Positions 35,147 through 46,336 of a stretch of 64,000 nucleotides of DNA are shown piece after piece; the first letter of the stretch is position 1; each line of letters starts with the position of its first letter. The DNA comes from Akanthomyces muscarius (taxonomy: Eukaryota > Ascomycota > Sordariomycetes > Hypocreales > Cordycipitaceae), in assembly GCF_028009165.1 (NCBI RefSeq), contig NC_079243.1, forward strand, positions 1,488,001-1,552,000, given 5' to 3'. The notes beneath the pieces are model-generated. The model did not search any database, was not told the DNA's origin, and saw nothing but the letters and a program-made list of their open reading frames with translations. The position numbers were made by a program, and so were the translations under genes.

Positions 35147-37132
35147 ATGGCCGGACGAGCAACCGTCTTCCTCACGCCCGAGGAGACGCAGCGCGTCACC
35201 CAAAAGTTTGAGCACAGCGCGGCCCAGCGCAAGACCAGGGCCGGCGAAGCCTGGAAGGCCGAAGACCGCAGGGGCCTCATCCAGCATGCGACCTCGACGT
35301 CGCTGATGCAAGAGCTGTCCCTCGCGTCCCTGGGCTTTGGCGGCGCCGCGCCCGAGAAGAAGAGCGACGACACCATGATGACCTACGCCGTCGGCGCCGC
35401 GTACCCGCCGTGCACCGTTGACGCCAAGGACCTCGCCCCGATGAAGGTCGCCGAGCTGCAGCTCGAGAGCCACCACCGCGGCAGAAAGCTGACCGTGCAC
35501 CGCATCTCTCCCGTGGCGGAGCTCAAGGTGTCGTCGTGGGCGGTGGTGGAGGGTGTCGACGAAGAGGCGGATCAGGTCGTGGTGCTGGAGACGTTTCTGC
35601 ACAAGCAGTGCATGGGCAAAGACCACCTCGACTCTGGCTCCAAGTTCATCATCAAGGAGCCCTACTACACGCTCAATGCTGACAACGAAGCTGTGGTTCG
35701 CATCAACCACCCTTCCGACCTCGTCATCGCCACCGTCAGCGAAGACCCTGAATCCTGGCGGGACAACTACAAGGTAGAGGACCCCGCCGTCACGCCGGAG
35801 CAGTGCAAGGAAAAGGGCAACGCCGCGCTGAACAAGCAGCGATACTCGCTCGCGCACGCGTACTATACCCGGGGCATGACTGCCGCCGACGCCGCCGTCG
35901 ACCCAGCGAGCACCCTGCCGCAGGACCTGCGCCGCAACCGCGCACACGTCAACCTTCTCCTGCAGCGCTACGACGAGGCCAAGTCGGATGCCCTGGCGTC
36001 GCTCACCCAGGGTGCCTCGGCGGAGCAGCAGTCGCTCGACGCCAAGGCCTACTACCGCGCCGGCAGCGCCGCGTACGCGCTCGGCGACTTTGCCGAGGCG
36101 AAACGTTGCTTTGCCGAGCAGGACCGCCTGCAGCCGGACAGCAAGACGACGCAAATCAACATCCGGCGCACGGCCAAGCGTCTCGAGGAGCAAGAAAAGT
36201 GCCACGTTGACATGAAAAAGGTCGTCGCGAGCCTGCCCAAAGTGAACTGGAAGCCCGACGTCGCGGGCTTTGACGGCGACACCATCATCAAGAGCAGCCC
36301 TGGCGCCGGCCGCGGCCTGTTCGCCGCGCGTGACTTCCAGCCCGGCGAGCTCATCATGTGCGAAAAGGCCTTTTGCACCGTCTCGAGCCGGGACAAGGGC
36401 AGCGCGGCCGTCACGGCCCTTACAGTGGATCTCGACGATGAGTACAACATCCGCGTCTTTCCTGCCGGCCTTCACCGCGCCGTCGTGCAGAAGCTCCTCG
36501 ACAACCCCTCGCTGGCGCCCAGGATCCTGGCCCTCGACAGCGGCAGCTGGGCGGGCGTCGGCGACGCGTGCCCGTCCACCGCCGATGGCCCCGTCGTCGA
36601 CACCTTCCAGGTGCAGAACATCGTCCAGCGCAACGCCTTTGGCCTCGCGCCGCAGACCGACGACGAGGACGTCACTAACGCCACGACGGGCCTGTGGGCG
36701 CGCGCCTGCTACATGAACCACTCGTGCCTCGCCAACTCGATCAAGGACTTTGCCGGCGACCTCATCGTGCTGCGCGCCGCGCGGGCCATCCCCGCCGGCG
36801 AGGAGATCACCCACGCCTACGACGACAACGGCGACTACGACGCCCGCCAGGCCCTGCTGCAGAAGACGTGGGGCTTCATGTGCAGGTGCAAGCTGTGCAC
36901 GGCAGAGGAGCAGGACGGGGAGGAGGTGCGTGTCAAGCGGCGAGCGCTGCTTAAAGAGGCGAATGAGTTTGCGCAGAGCAACGGACCGAGTGGAGCGCGC
37001 ATCGTTGCGATGACAAAGGCAAAGAGGCTGCGAAAGGCGCTGGACGATACGTATGACGAGAAGCGTTTCAAGGACCTGCCGAGACTGGCTACAAAGGTCA
37101 TTGATCACTGGTTGATGCTTGCGCAGCGATAG
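35147..37132 (+). CDS. TPR- and SET-domain protein (661 aa, single exon)
   Basis: Probable protein lysine methyltransferase of the SMYD/TPR-SET type. Residues about 220-335 form helical TPR repeats (CKEKGNAALNKQRYSLAHAYY, then AYYRAGSAAYALGDFAEAKRC). The SET domain follows: SAM-site segment GAGRGLFAARDFQPGE (about 386-400), NHSCLANS (about 524) and GEEITHAYDD (about 550). A post-SET-like cysteine cluster reads CRCKLC (about 580). The usual MYND zinc finger is not evident. The N-terminal 200 residues have no family I recognise. GC content at third positions is very high. The substrate cannot be predicted. Confidence 0.87.
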   Translation: MAGRATVFLTPEETQRVTQKFEHSAAQRKTRAGEAWKAEDRRGLIQHATSTSLMQELSLASLGFGGAAPEKKSDDTMMTYAVGAAYPPCTVDAKDLAPMKVAELQLESHHRGRKLTVHRISPVAELKVSSWAVVEGVDEEADQVVVLETFLHKQCMGKDHLDSGSKFIIKEPYYTLNADNEAVVRINHPSDLVIATVSEDPESWRDNYKVEDPAVTPEQCKEKGNAALNKQRYSLAHAYYTRGMTAADAAVDPASTLPQDLRRNRAHVNLLLQRYDEAKSDALASLTQGASAEQQSLDAKAYYRAGSAAYALGDFAEAKRCFAEQDRLQPDSKTTQINIRRTAKRLEEQEKCHVDMKKVVASLPKVNWKPDVAGFDGDTIIKSSPGAGRGLFAARDFQPGELIMCEKAFCTVSSRDKGSAAVTALTVDLDDEYNIRVFPAGLHRAVVQKLLDNPSLAPRILALDSGSWAGVGDACPSTADGPVVDTFQVQNIVQRNAFGLAPQTDDEDVTNATTGLWARACYMNHSCLANSIKDFAGDLIVLRAARAIPAGEEITHAYDDNGDYDARQALLQKTWGFMCRCKLCTAEEQDGEEVRVKRRALLKEANEFAQSNGPSGARIVAMTKAKRLRKALDDTYDEKRFKDLPRLATKVIDHWLMLAQR

Positions 37133-37282
37133 GGCTTTTATGATGAATGATCAGACGATACATGGGTTCGCTTAGAGGCACAAAGAAAGATAAAGGTTCT
37201 TGACAGAAGTCGTAGGTGTTTTTGAAAAGAAAAAATTGATTTCCATTACTATTATCATGCAGGTTGTGTGAATGAGCTTGGT

Positions 37283-38335
37283 TTATTTCTTAGCATCAGC
37301 CTTCATGCCAGCCTGGACCCAAGCCCGCGATCCGTGTGCCTTTTCATCCAGCTCCTTTTCGCTAAGCTTGGCCATGTCAAAGGCAGTGTGCGGCGTCGGG
37401 ACGTGGCGGCCGGCCTCAAAGCCGGGGCGCTTGAGCAGCTCAAAGAGCCACTTCTTGAGAGCGGGGAACTCTTCAATGTCGACACCAGCCCACTCTGCGA
37501 CAATGATTAGCATGGTTCACAAAGACAAAGAAAAGATAAAGTCGTGTCAGGAGTGACTTACTGGCACTGGCAACCCAGCCCCAGGCGGAAATGTCGGCAA
37601 TGGTGACTTTGTCACCGACCAGAACGCCCTTGGGATTCTTCTTGAGGGTGTCGTCCATGGTGCGGTACAGACGGCGCGTCTCGTTTCCGTAGCGGTCGAT
37701 GCCATATTGGATCTGCTCGGGAGCGTAGCCTGTTTTTCTCCTGTGTCAGACGGGGCGCGATCGTGGGAAGCGGTAGATCGATCTTGGCTTACGCTTAAAG
37801 TGGTTGGACTGGCCCTGCATAGGGCCAAGGCCGCCCATTTGCCACATGAGCTATTCAAGCCATTAGCCATAAGAAAAATCATGAATCCAGTAGAACTGAG
37901 TTGACATACCCAGCTAGTCATCTCCCAGTACTCGGGCGTGTCGCGCGGGTACGAGACCTTGTAGTCCTTGTCGTAGCGCTCCGTCAGGTACTGCAGGATG
38001 GCGCCCGACTCAAAGATGCGAATGTCCTTGCCGTCGGTCCACTTGTCGGTGATGGCGGGAATGCGGCCGTTGGGGTTGATCTCGAGGAACCACGGCTCCT
38101 TTTGCTCGTTTTCGCTCATCTTGATGGCGTGGACCTAGATGCTGTGTAAGCGCTGTATTTCCCCCCACCTCGAGCGAGGCGTGCGGCTACACACCTTGTA
38201 GTCGAGGTTGAGCTCCTCGAGCAGGATGCTGGCCTTGATGCCATTGGGCGTGTTGACCGTGTAGAGGGTAATGTCAGACTTGGTGGCTCCCATTTTCAAA
38301 AAGTGCTTTGCGATTCCGGCAAGGCGCGATGTCAT
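37283..38335 (-). CDS. Glutathione S-transferase, Ure2-like (267 aa, 5 exons)
   Basis: Fungal Ure2/YfcG-type GST that conjugates or reduces substrates with glutathione. Exons 38335-38195, 38134-37910, 37850-37793, 37729-37562 and 37494-37283 join in frame. The thioredoxin-like half shows [17 protein letters not shown], then [10 protein letters not shown] and the GSH-binding ESGAILQYL. The all-alpha half has [14 protein letters not shown] and the N-capping segment [11 protein letters not shown]. Starting at 38335 gives a short basic leader ([21 protein letters not shown]) that could be mitochondrial; a second ATG at 38293 gives the usual cytosolic form of 253 aa. Confidence 0.9.
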
Positions 38336-38900
38336 GAGTTTTCTCAATAAGAACAAGTTGGGCAGAGAAGAAAAAGTGTATAGTCAACAGAGTCAATTGA
38401 GCTCTAGATGCTAGCGAGGAGCGGGGTGCCTCTGGTTTATAGATTTCTGGCTAACTAGGTTTCGGGAGTTGGGAACTCGGGTGTGGAGTTTGGCGGCGGA
38501 CCTGGAGGATTTGTCTTTGATTGTATCATTCCGTAACCAGTCTATGATCCGGGCGGGGTTTTTTCGACCGGAGGGTTAAAGAGGGGGCCGGAGCAGCGTC
38601 AAGGATTGGTAATGATGGAAACGGACGAACGCGATTAGAAATCGAGCGGTGCGGGATGTGGAGAGGTGATAGCGTCACTGTGAATTAATCAGTGGGCTGC
38701 TTAGCTTGAAGGGTGGAGGGGCGGGAAGGAGCTGAATGTACCACGGGCATGCTTCGCGAAGTTGAGCAGCTCCTCCGACCGACGGTGCTAAAGCGCGTGG
38801 CTTTTCTGTCTCAAGTGGTGTTCTTACAGCTGAAACATCTGTTATTTTCGTCTTCAACAATGCAAGACGAACAGCATAACTCGTGCCAACTACCTAGTTA
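38336..38900. other. Intergenic region
   Basis: About 565 bp between the GST start and the end of the CorA-like gene. No supported gene. Confidence 0.5.
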
Positions 38901-41574
38901 CTAGACCCTGTCTTCCATCTCTATCTCGCTTCCTCGAGAACCCGGCCGGTTGGCCTTTCTGCGCCACCAGACTGGCCACCACTTTCTATGTTCGCGATCG
39001 ATGTTCTCTGCAAACTCATTGACAGCTGTCGACTCTTCACTGTGGCCTTCATGGTCCTCACTTTTCTCCTCCCGAGCAGGGCGCGTCGCCTCATGCACAG
39101 CTCTTTTAACCCCTCGGCCCAAATCGCGCCATTTGCCGCTAGGTACACGAGTTCCAAGCATCATGGCGCCAGCAAAAGCGTAGGTAGCTGCAGACACTAC
39201 TGCAAAGCTGATCCAAAATGTTGTTTTGATGTTGTCAGTCCCGGACAAAAATGTATTTGCTGCAGCTGCGCTCGAATCACTCGCGGCCGGTGCAGCATTG
39301 TTGGGCGGCGAGTTGAACAAGCTGTTGCTAAAGAATGCCTTAACAACGTCGTCAGCCAATGCAGGTCGACGTTTCGGGGCGCTTCAAGCCTTACCACGAC
39401 AAATGTCGGGGGCAAGAATAAAATTGTGAAGAACGTAAATACCATCAGGTATTTATTAAGGATTCTGCTTTTCTGGGCTTCGGTCATAGCTTGAGCTTTG
39501 AATTGCTAAAAAAAAAATAGGGAAGGGTTAAAGATGTTCGTTCTCTGGTAATTGAGCAAAATGCAAACTCACCTCGTCCATCAGACTCTGTACTTCATTT
39601 TTTGTCCGCTCTAACTTGGCCATGACTCTTTCAGCCGAGTCCCTCTGTCGCTTGTTCACAATATCCCAATTATAACTTATGATTGTTCGAGATTCTGTGG
39701 CATACTTGCGTCTGCTCTCGCGCCAATAGTCGCTCAGGGTGGGGTTTTTGACGTGTTGAGAAAGTTCTTCAAGAGAACGCGGCGTCGCCCGAACCGAGTC
39801 TAGGAATAGTCCTAGTAATTTCATCACTTTAAAATAAGATAGTAGTGTTTCGCGTTTTGTCTTGAATATCAGCTCTCCCAGCTTCTCGTCGTTTTCGAAA
39901 GCGGTCAACTGATCTATGGTGAGCAAGCCATGTTGGCTGTTGTTTGGTTTCCGACCGAAAAACTCACGGGGACTGAGACAGTCGCATCAATTTTCGCTAT
40001 TGTGATGTTCCAAGCGTCTTCCCAGAAATCGATAAAGGCGCATATCTGCAGTTGAAAGACAGAGATACCAGTGTAAAGGCCTGCGGGAAAAAGACCATAT
40101 CTTTTCCAGACAACGTGGCGACTCTCAAAACTGGCATCCGCCCCTGGAGTATTACGCCGCTTGTTCTCATTGCTGCCTTCATCAGCCAACGAGACGAGTG
40201 TGAAAAGTCCACAGGGGCGCTGAACTGGCCAAAGATTCAAGCAAATCGAGTACCGCACTTCGCGCAGACGCAGAGCCTCATTCGTGTAGGGGCTTTTAAG
40301 ATTGAAAGATTGTCTTTGGCACTGGAAACCATCGATTGGACTGCTTTTCGTTTGAAAGTCCTCTTGCGTGAGGGAAGTGAAAGACTGCATATGATGCATA
40401 AAAACTCCGAACCCGTGGGGACGATGTCTCCATGTCGTGAATATAGTATCGTCCATCATGTTTGTGCTCATGATGCTCTTCATAATACATCTGCTACGAA
40501 TCGGTCGTGGTTGCCACTCAGACACATGATTATCCAGAAACGCAAGCCTATCTGCCGGGCGGAATTCTCTTCCTCGGGCGAAATAAAGGATGCTTTTCAA
40601 ATTTTCGAATCCTATTACACGCGCATCCTGGTCAATATCGATTTGTCTAGGCAATTTGTTAGACAGTAGGCTTGGGACAGAGACGCAAACTGACATGATA
40701 ACACCACTAAGGCAACTTGGCACATCTGTTTCACGATCTGGCATGTACTATAGCAAATGCAGCATCAGCTTATGAAACTTAGCTGCGTGTAGAGTCTTGA
40801 ACAAGATGCCTGTGATCTTACTTTAGCATAGTTTTCAATGCACCTCGGATCGTAGTGGAACGGGTCGTCGACTTCAACGCCTGGATAAACGAAACGAACA
40901 AATTCGTTGCTGGCCGCAGGCCATTTGTCGTCCCACAGTTTCTCCTGGCCGAGAATTTTAGACTTCAATGTGCCGTCGGTCAATAAACAATCTGACCAGG
41001 GGGAAACATGTCTCGCGGATTCGGCGACCCAGTCCCGGAGAACTGCACGTAGATCGTCTGCGTAATCCATGGACGTACGAAGGCCAGGGTCCTCAAAAAG
41101 CTGCCAAATCCCTACTACTCCGTTCTCACTGCCACTTTCGTAGCCTGCATTTTCGTTGTGGTCAGCCTCCTGATATATAGGAAATGGCATAAGCTCCTGA
41201 AAGAATCTTTTCCCGGACAAGGAGTGTCGAGGTAAGCCAAACTCGATGTCGTCCTCTGGAGCATACCAAAACTTGGTCCATATTTCTTTTGCAAGCCCTG
41301 AGATATCCCGATATGGATCCATCTTTTCCATCATTACTTCTTTTATGGTCTCTTGCCCGTCCCTAATCTCTTCCATAATTTTAACCAAATTATTGCTCGT
41401 GAGTAGTGCCGCGTACGGGTCATGCTGATCGACGCCTTGTTCGGCACGCGCATCCTCCTTCGTCCCCGACAAATCTTGTCTCTCTTCACTCGCAAAAGCT
41501 GTGTCTGGAATGGGACCATCAGGATGGCCGCTGCCCTGTGGATTTGCTGTTGTGTGGGCGAGCCTTGACGACAT
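38901..41574 (-). CDS. CorA-like membrane protein (805 aa, 5 exons)
   Basis: Exons 41574-40822, 40747-39968, 39908-39573, 39505-39395 and 39338-38901 join in frame. A long soluble N-terminal region with acidic and Trp-rich stretches is followed by a helical segment (LTAFENDEKLGEL to RVMAKLERTKNEVQSLMDE) and then two membrane helices: KYLMVFTFFTILFLPPTFVV and TFWISFAVVSAATYAFAGAM. This arrangement is that of fungal CorA-like divalent-cation channel proteins. The loop that should carry the Gly-Met-Asn pore motif reads FFSNSLFNSP, so the selectivity signature is absent. The tail is charged. The weakest joins are exons 2-3 and 4-5, where acceptors were chosen for frame. Ion transport is therefore uncertain. 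Confidence 0.6.
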
Positions 41575-42178
41575 GTCTTCGGCCTCGAATGTCGCTCGTT
41601 GCGTTGAATAGGATAGCACCTATCGAAGAATGCGGTTGAGCCCGAAGCAAGAGCTGGCTGTGGGAGGGGATAAATTGCTCAGGTTTGTGATCACCGGAAT
41701 ATTTTATAAAAGCTGCTGTTGAGCGTTTGTAATAGGCGTGTGTAGGAATAAATGCAAGGTCAGTGAGTGTAGACAGCCCCTCTACATTTTGTTACTATAC
41801 GCACTTTACGCGCCGCACTGTGATGAGCTGAAACACGTAGGATTGGGCACCACACGCTAATGCAGAGGACCAGCGTATACAAGGTTGCTCATGGGGAGCA
41901 GCATGCATGTTCTGGCCGAGGCTGAGAAGGCCACAAGGCCAGTCAAGTGCCCCGGTGTATCGGCGGCTCTTGTTGGGCCTCTGGAGCTGTAGCCCGTCTG
42001 CGCGCACACGCACAAGCATTAAAGAATAGCATGATCGGCAATTCTGTTGATGGCGTCACTTCGTGTCAGGCTGAGCAAAATCTTAAAGGAAACCCTTCAG
42101 AGAGAGATAAAGTACAATACAGAGACGAAGATGTGTAAGAATTTTTTTCGTGATTTCGAAACATAGTCAAGAATAGCT
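41575..42178. other. Intergenic region
   Basis: About 600 bp upstream of the CorA-like gene, with no supported gene. Confidence 0.5.
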
Positions 42179-43145
42179 TTAGAGTTCAGTTCGACCGACC
42201 TGATCAGCGTGCTGATGTCGAGCGACCAACCAAGTAGTTTCTGTGAGGCTTTCTAACCACTGTGTCCCAGTCCTACTCATAACAAACCGGGGGACGACAA
42301 TGTAGATGATGATTTGAAAGAACACTGTGCAAACAAAGTAAAACGCGCTGGCGAAGATAACGCGCTGGTTGGCAGGCACTATAATCATGCCGGCAACAGA
42401 AAAGATTGTGTAGGGAGTGAACAAATAGGCCAGCGTACCAAATAGCAATTCCTTATTCATTAAGAATTAGCTCGGGGGTCAATGTGACAGGACTAGAAGG
42501 AATTCAACTTACTGATGGTAAGTTTTGCAACGCCCTGACTGGCTGTTTCGAATACGCGGCAATCCTGGTCAGTTCGGTAGCCAAAAGAACAAGTGCTCGC
42601 CCGACCGAAATGTCCAACAACCACTTTGCTACGGTATTCCAAAAACTCAGAGAAGCTCTTTTTATCTTGCCGTTGGCGAGCCACTTCTCTACAATCTTTT
42701 CCTCCAGTTGTTCATGGCCTTCCGCAAGCTTGTCGTTGTTGTACGAAGACGAATCACCACGCGGACGAGCAGGCAGCTGTCTCTCCAGCAGGAGGTTCCA
42801 GTAGTAGCCGACAAGCGATGCCACAGCCGCGTACAGGAGTGCTCTCGCTGTCGAGAAAGAGAAGAACGCCGTCGGTGGTGGGACTAGGGACTTTGGTTTC
42901 TCCGTGGTCACGAGATGAGTGATGTTCCAGGTGCCGGTATAAGAAGCGTTTGCGAGAGTGCTGCTACTCAGTTGAAGAGTATCTGTAAGATTCGTCATAT
43001 GTGGCTGCGTCCACGCCTCATTGCCCTGGCTGAGCTTTTGTGTCTGGTCCGTGATGACTATTCGGAAGGCCTGCAGCAGGACACAGACCAGCACCACGTA
43101 CTGGACATGGCTGAAGTGGATTCTGAGGGCTGCGACCGTCGGCAT
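42179..43145 (-). CDS. Unknown multi-span membrane protein (301 aa, 2 exons)
   Basis: Exon 1 is 43145-42513 and exon 2 is 42451-42179, joined by a GTAAGT donor after NLPS and an AATAAG acceptor before ELLFGTLAY. Hydrophobic helices are visible at HVQYVVLVCVLLQAFRIVI (near residue 15), LLYAAVASLVGYYWNLLLE (near 105), GRALVLLATELTRIAAY, and two or three more in the C-terminal 70 residues (LFTPYTIFSVAGMIIV; VCTVFFQIIIYIVV). The loop after the first helix has several Asn-x-Ser/Thr sites, so it is probably lumenal or extracellular. I do not recognise the family. It lies 600 bp upstream of the CorA-like gene on the same strand. Confidence 0.55.
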
Positions 43146-43749
43146 TTCGAGTTGCTGGCGATAATCGTCTTGACACAGAAATGAGATAATTATTGATCTG
43201 ACGCAGGTCAAGTGTGAAGAAGAGAGAAGATTTAAGTATCTATGTAGTGGGCGGGATCCAGCACAACAGGACGAGGCTCTGGAGGGAGTCGCTAGTGTCC
43301 CAATTGCCTGGCAAGGCATTGCACTCAGCGCGACGAGACGAGGCTTTCGGCGAATAGCACTACAGCCGGGCGTACCTAACGTGGGGCATCAAAAGAAGAA
43401 CCAAGGCATAGATTGGAGCTACTCGTCATGCTGCATATACGCCAGGAGTGAAGAAGACCACAATCTGTCATTCTACTGGTGGCATTGCCTCGCATGCCAG
43501 GCTGCGCAGACCACCGCAAGTTGGAGTTCTGCCTCCTTCTCTGTAGAATACACTAACCTTCTGCTGCTCTGATAGTTGGCGATGTCATTGATAACAAGTC
43601 CACGACCTTTCTCGCTCGCAGGCCATCAAAAACATTAATGCTTAGCGGTGTACTATATTACAGAGATGTACATGAAATAACCAATCGCACGCTTTGATAC
43701 ACAATATTTATACATGTAGTACCCCGGAAGAATCCAGCTGCAAGGCCCA
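43146..43749. other. Intergenic region
   Basis: About 600 bp with no supported gene; AT-richer from 43620 to 43720. Confidence 0.5.
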
Positions 43750-44760
43750 TCACGTTCTTTTCCGTGGCTGCCAAGTCATGGACGATTCCGCTTCCGCCGC
43801 GGGTACGTGCCTGCCCCTCTCACCAGCTTGTTCTCGGGGTGTCCACGGCTTTGAATTATTCGCGCGCCTCTTCATGCCATCACTCGGCTCTTTCTTCCCT
43901 CTCGTGTCCTCTTCCGCACCGACAGTATCGGCCACCAGCGCCGCGCGACGCTCCTCTGGCCGTGTCGCGTAGTGCTTGTCCAGCGTATCCGCCACCACCT
44001 CTCCAAAGGCCTCGACCGGCAGCCGCCGCGCATGCTGCGCCTGCGACACCGTGAGCCACAGCGTCCCAAGCAGCTCCGTCCCGTCCTGCTTCCGACCGTG
44101 CTCGTCGTACCCCAGGGCCGTCAGGCTGCGGAACACGGCGCGCAGCAGCTCGCGCTTCGTCAGCTGCCACACGACAGCGCTGTCCCCTCCAACCGCCGTC
44201 GCAAACGCCCACAGCGCGTCCTCTCGGGCCTTGCGCGCGCAGTCGCTGCGGATTTTGGGCGCGAGCGGGTGGCCGCGAGGGTCGAGGAAGCGTAGGCGGT
44301 GCGGGTGGATGACGTGCCGCGGCGACCAGGCGAGCCGCACGCGGTACGTCTTGGCGAGCCTGCGGACGGCGTCGGTGGTCTCGAGGCGCGTCATGATGCC
44401 GTGGTCGTGGTCGACGGTCGGGTTCGCGCGGAAGAAGCGCGCATTCTCGGGCGTCGTCGTCAGGTGGCCGTCGGAGGGGCGCATAAACTTGGCGACGTCG
44501 ACGGAGAGCATGCGCGAGACGGTGCGCTTCGCGGATGTCTTGGCCGGTTTTCTGTGGCGGTCGGAGTTTCTGCTGCCGCTTCTGCTGCCGTCGCTGCTGC
44601 CGCCTTCAGACTGTTGCCGAGGCGGTATCACAGAAATTGTCGAGGCACATCGAGTCGCTGTGGTGGCGAGGAGCTTTGCCAAGGGAGCTCCTGTGACTGC
44701 TCGTCGTGTGGTGAGCGCCATGACGGCTGTGTGATTCAGCCTGGCGCAGTGCATGCTCAT
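43750..44760 (-). CDS. Probable mitochondrial protein of unknown function (336 aa)
   Basis: Single-exon frame. The first ATG is at 44760; a second at 44721 opens into MALTTRRAVTGAPLAKLL, an Arg/Ala/Thr-rich stretch typical of a mitochondrial presequence, and may be the true start. The rest is basic, with a Ser/Arg-rich linker (SDGSRSGSRNSDRHRK) and a globular-looking core containing TYRVRLAWSPRHVIHPHRLR and DSAVVWQLTKRELLRAVFRSL. No domain is recognised; basic charge and targeting suggest an RNA- or ribosome-associated mitochondrial role, but this is inference only. The C-terminal 60 residues are low-complexity. Confidence 0.6.
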   Translation of the reverse strand: MSMHCARLNHTAVMALTTRRAVTGAPLAKLLATTATRCASTISVIPPRQQSEGGSSDGSRSGSRNSDRHRKPAKTSAKRTVSRMLSVDVAKFMRPSDGHLTTTPENARFFRANPTVDHDHGIMTRLETTDAVRRLAKTYRVRLAWSPRHVIHPHRLRFLDPRGHPLAPKIRSDCARKAREDALWAFATAVGGDSAVVWQLTKRELLRAVFRSLTALGYDEHGRKQDGTELLGTLWLTVSQAQHARRLPVEAFGEVVADTLDKHYATRPEERRAALVADTVGAEEDTRGKKEPSDGMKRRANNSKPWTPREQAGERGRHVPAAEAESSMTWQPRKRT

Positions 44761-45445
44761 CTCATGGTGGCAATAGCGTCAGCTTTTTTTTTTTTTTGTG
44801 ACTCCTAGTTCCGGTCCTCCCGCCACCGAAGCAAGTTTCAGAGGTTGACGATTTGTTCGAAAGAAAAGGGCTTTTTCATGTGTCAAGCTGTTTGCCATCT
44901 CGAAAGCCCGTCTTTGCGCTAAGCTCTATTTGGCCACTTTTCACTGTGGATGTCGCTAGCGTTGTGACGCACAGGGAGCGGGTCTGCGTTAGTCCGATAC
45001 CTATGGTAGTGCGACAACCTGCAGCCTGGTAAAGGTACCCCTCTATTGCTCTCGACTTCACCATGTCATGCTTTGGTGCCCGACCATTGAGTCATACTGG
45101 GGCTTTGCACGAGAAAAAAGGCTTTGTGGGCGCATTTTCCCAGCGTGCTTTGTGTGCCTGGGAGGGAAAAAAAGAGCTGGGAACGGGCGGCTAGCAGTGG
45201 TGCGCCCCTCTTAAATCGTGGCTAACAGGCTTTGCTGGCTTTGGTGCCTCCGTTTGCGAGAAAGCAAGCAGGCAAATGGAGGGGCACGGTCGGGTGCGTG
45301 TGGCCACTGCACGGCGAGGGAGAGAGGCAGATAAATGGTCGCCCACCTGCCCACTCTCCTTCACACAAAAAACATCATCACCAAGACGCTTGTTGCGACC
45401 CTCCAGTTTTTGAAATAAGAACCGGCGCAGCACGCATACTTTAAG
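44761..45445. other. Divergent promoter region (mitochondrial protein / eIF1A)
   Basis: About 685 bp between two divergently transcribed genes, with a T run at 44785-44797 and a C/T-rich stretch before the eIF1A start. No gene is seen. Confidence 0.5.
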
Positions 45446-46336
45446 ATGCCTAAGAATAAGGGAAAAGTGAGTGATTTTCCTACCAGCTGTGCCCTTTTGT
45501 TTTGCCTCTGTCCTTGAGATACACAGACCCTGGACGCGCAAACCCCTCCATCCCGCCTGGCGTCTCTTTTCCCCGCCCCCGCCATGGTTCGCGATGTGGT
45601 CTCTCCTCTGCGCGTCCCTGCTCGCTGCCTCTACTCCAAATCCATGAGAGAGGAAAAAAGAACTCAAACCACAAGAAGGACATCCTGCTAACCATATTCT
45701 CTCCTCCCACAGGGCGGCAAGAACCGCCGTCGCGGTACCAAGGAAAACGACGACCAGCGTCGAGAACTCACCTTCAAGGAGGACGGTCAGGAGTATGCCC
45801 AGGTCGTAAAGATGCTGGGCAACGGTCGTCTTGAAGCTCTCTGCTTCGACGGAAGCAAGCGTCTAGCCAACGTACGTTTTTTATCACCCGCCGCGTGTTG
45901 GATGGACACGTCGTTTGCAGACCACACCTCCCCTCGATCTTTGCCACCAAACATGAAACCGAGTGGGAATCCAAACTCTGCAGACGCGTCCATCGCACGC
46001 TCGCGTGTACTCCCCCTTACTCACAAGATGCTAACATGCCTGCAGATTCGCGGTAAAATGCGAAAGAAGGTCTGGATCAACCAGGGCGACATCATCCTCC
46101 TCTCCCTGCGTGAATTCCAGGACGGCAAGGGCGACGTCATCCTCAAGTACACCGCCGACGAGGCACGTACCCTAAAGTCGTACGGCGAGCTGCCCGAGCA
46201 CGCCAAGATCAACGAGCACGACAACTTCAACCAGGGCGAGGACGGCGAGGCCTTCTTCGAGTTTGGCGACGACGGCTCGGACGAGGAGTCGTCGGAAGAC
46301 GACAAGAAGAAGGAGGTTGACATTGACGACATTTAA
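45446..46336 (+). CDS. Translation initiation factor eIF1A (156 aa, 3 exons)
   Basis: Binds the 40S A site and promotes scanning and start-codon choice. Exons 45446-45466 (MPKNKGK), 45713-45871 and 46046-46336 join in frame; introns are 246 and 174 nt, long for this window. The basic N-terminal tail [12 protein letters not shown] is followed by the OB fold ([19 protein letters not shown], then [20 protein letters not shown]) and the acidic C-terminal tail ending DIDDI, all as in the eukaryotic orthologue. Splitting the tiny first exon from the rest is common in fungal ribosomal and initiation-factor genes. Confidence 0.97.

Noticed and set aside
35141..37108. 655-codon open frame antisense to the TPR-SET gene
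   Set aside because: It mirrors the sense gene almost exactly and arises from the high GC at third codon positions; it has no family features, while the sense frame has clear SET and TPR motifs.
39914..39967. Shorter intron 39967-39914 in the CorA-like gene
   Set aside because: This acceptor puts the next exon out of phase with an immediate stop; the acceptor five bases further on keeps the frame.
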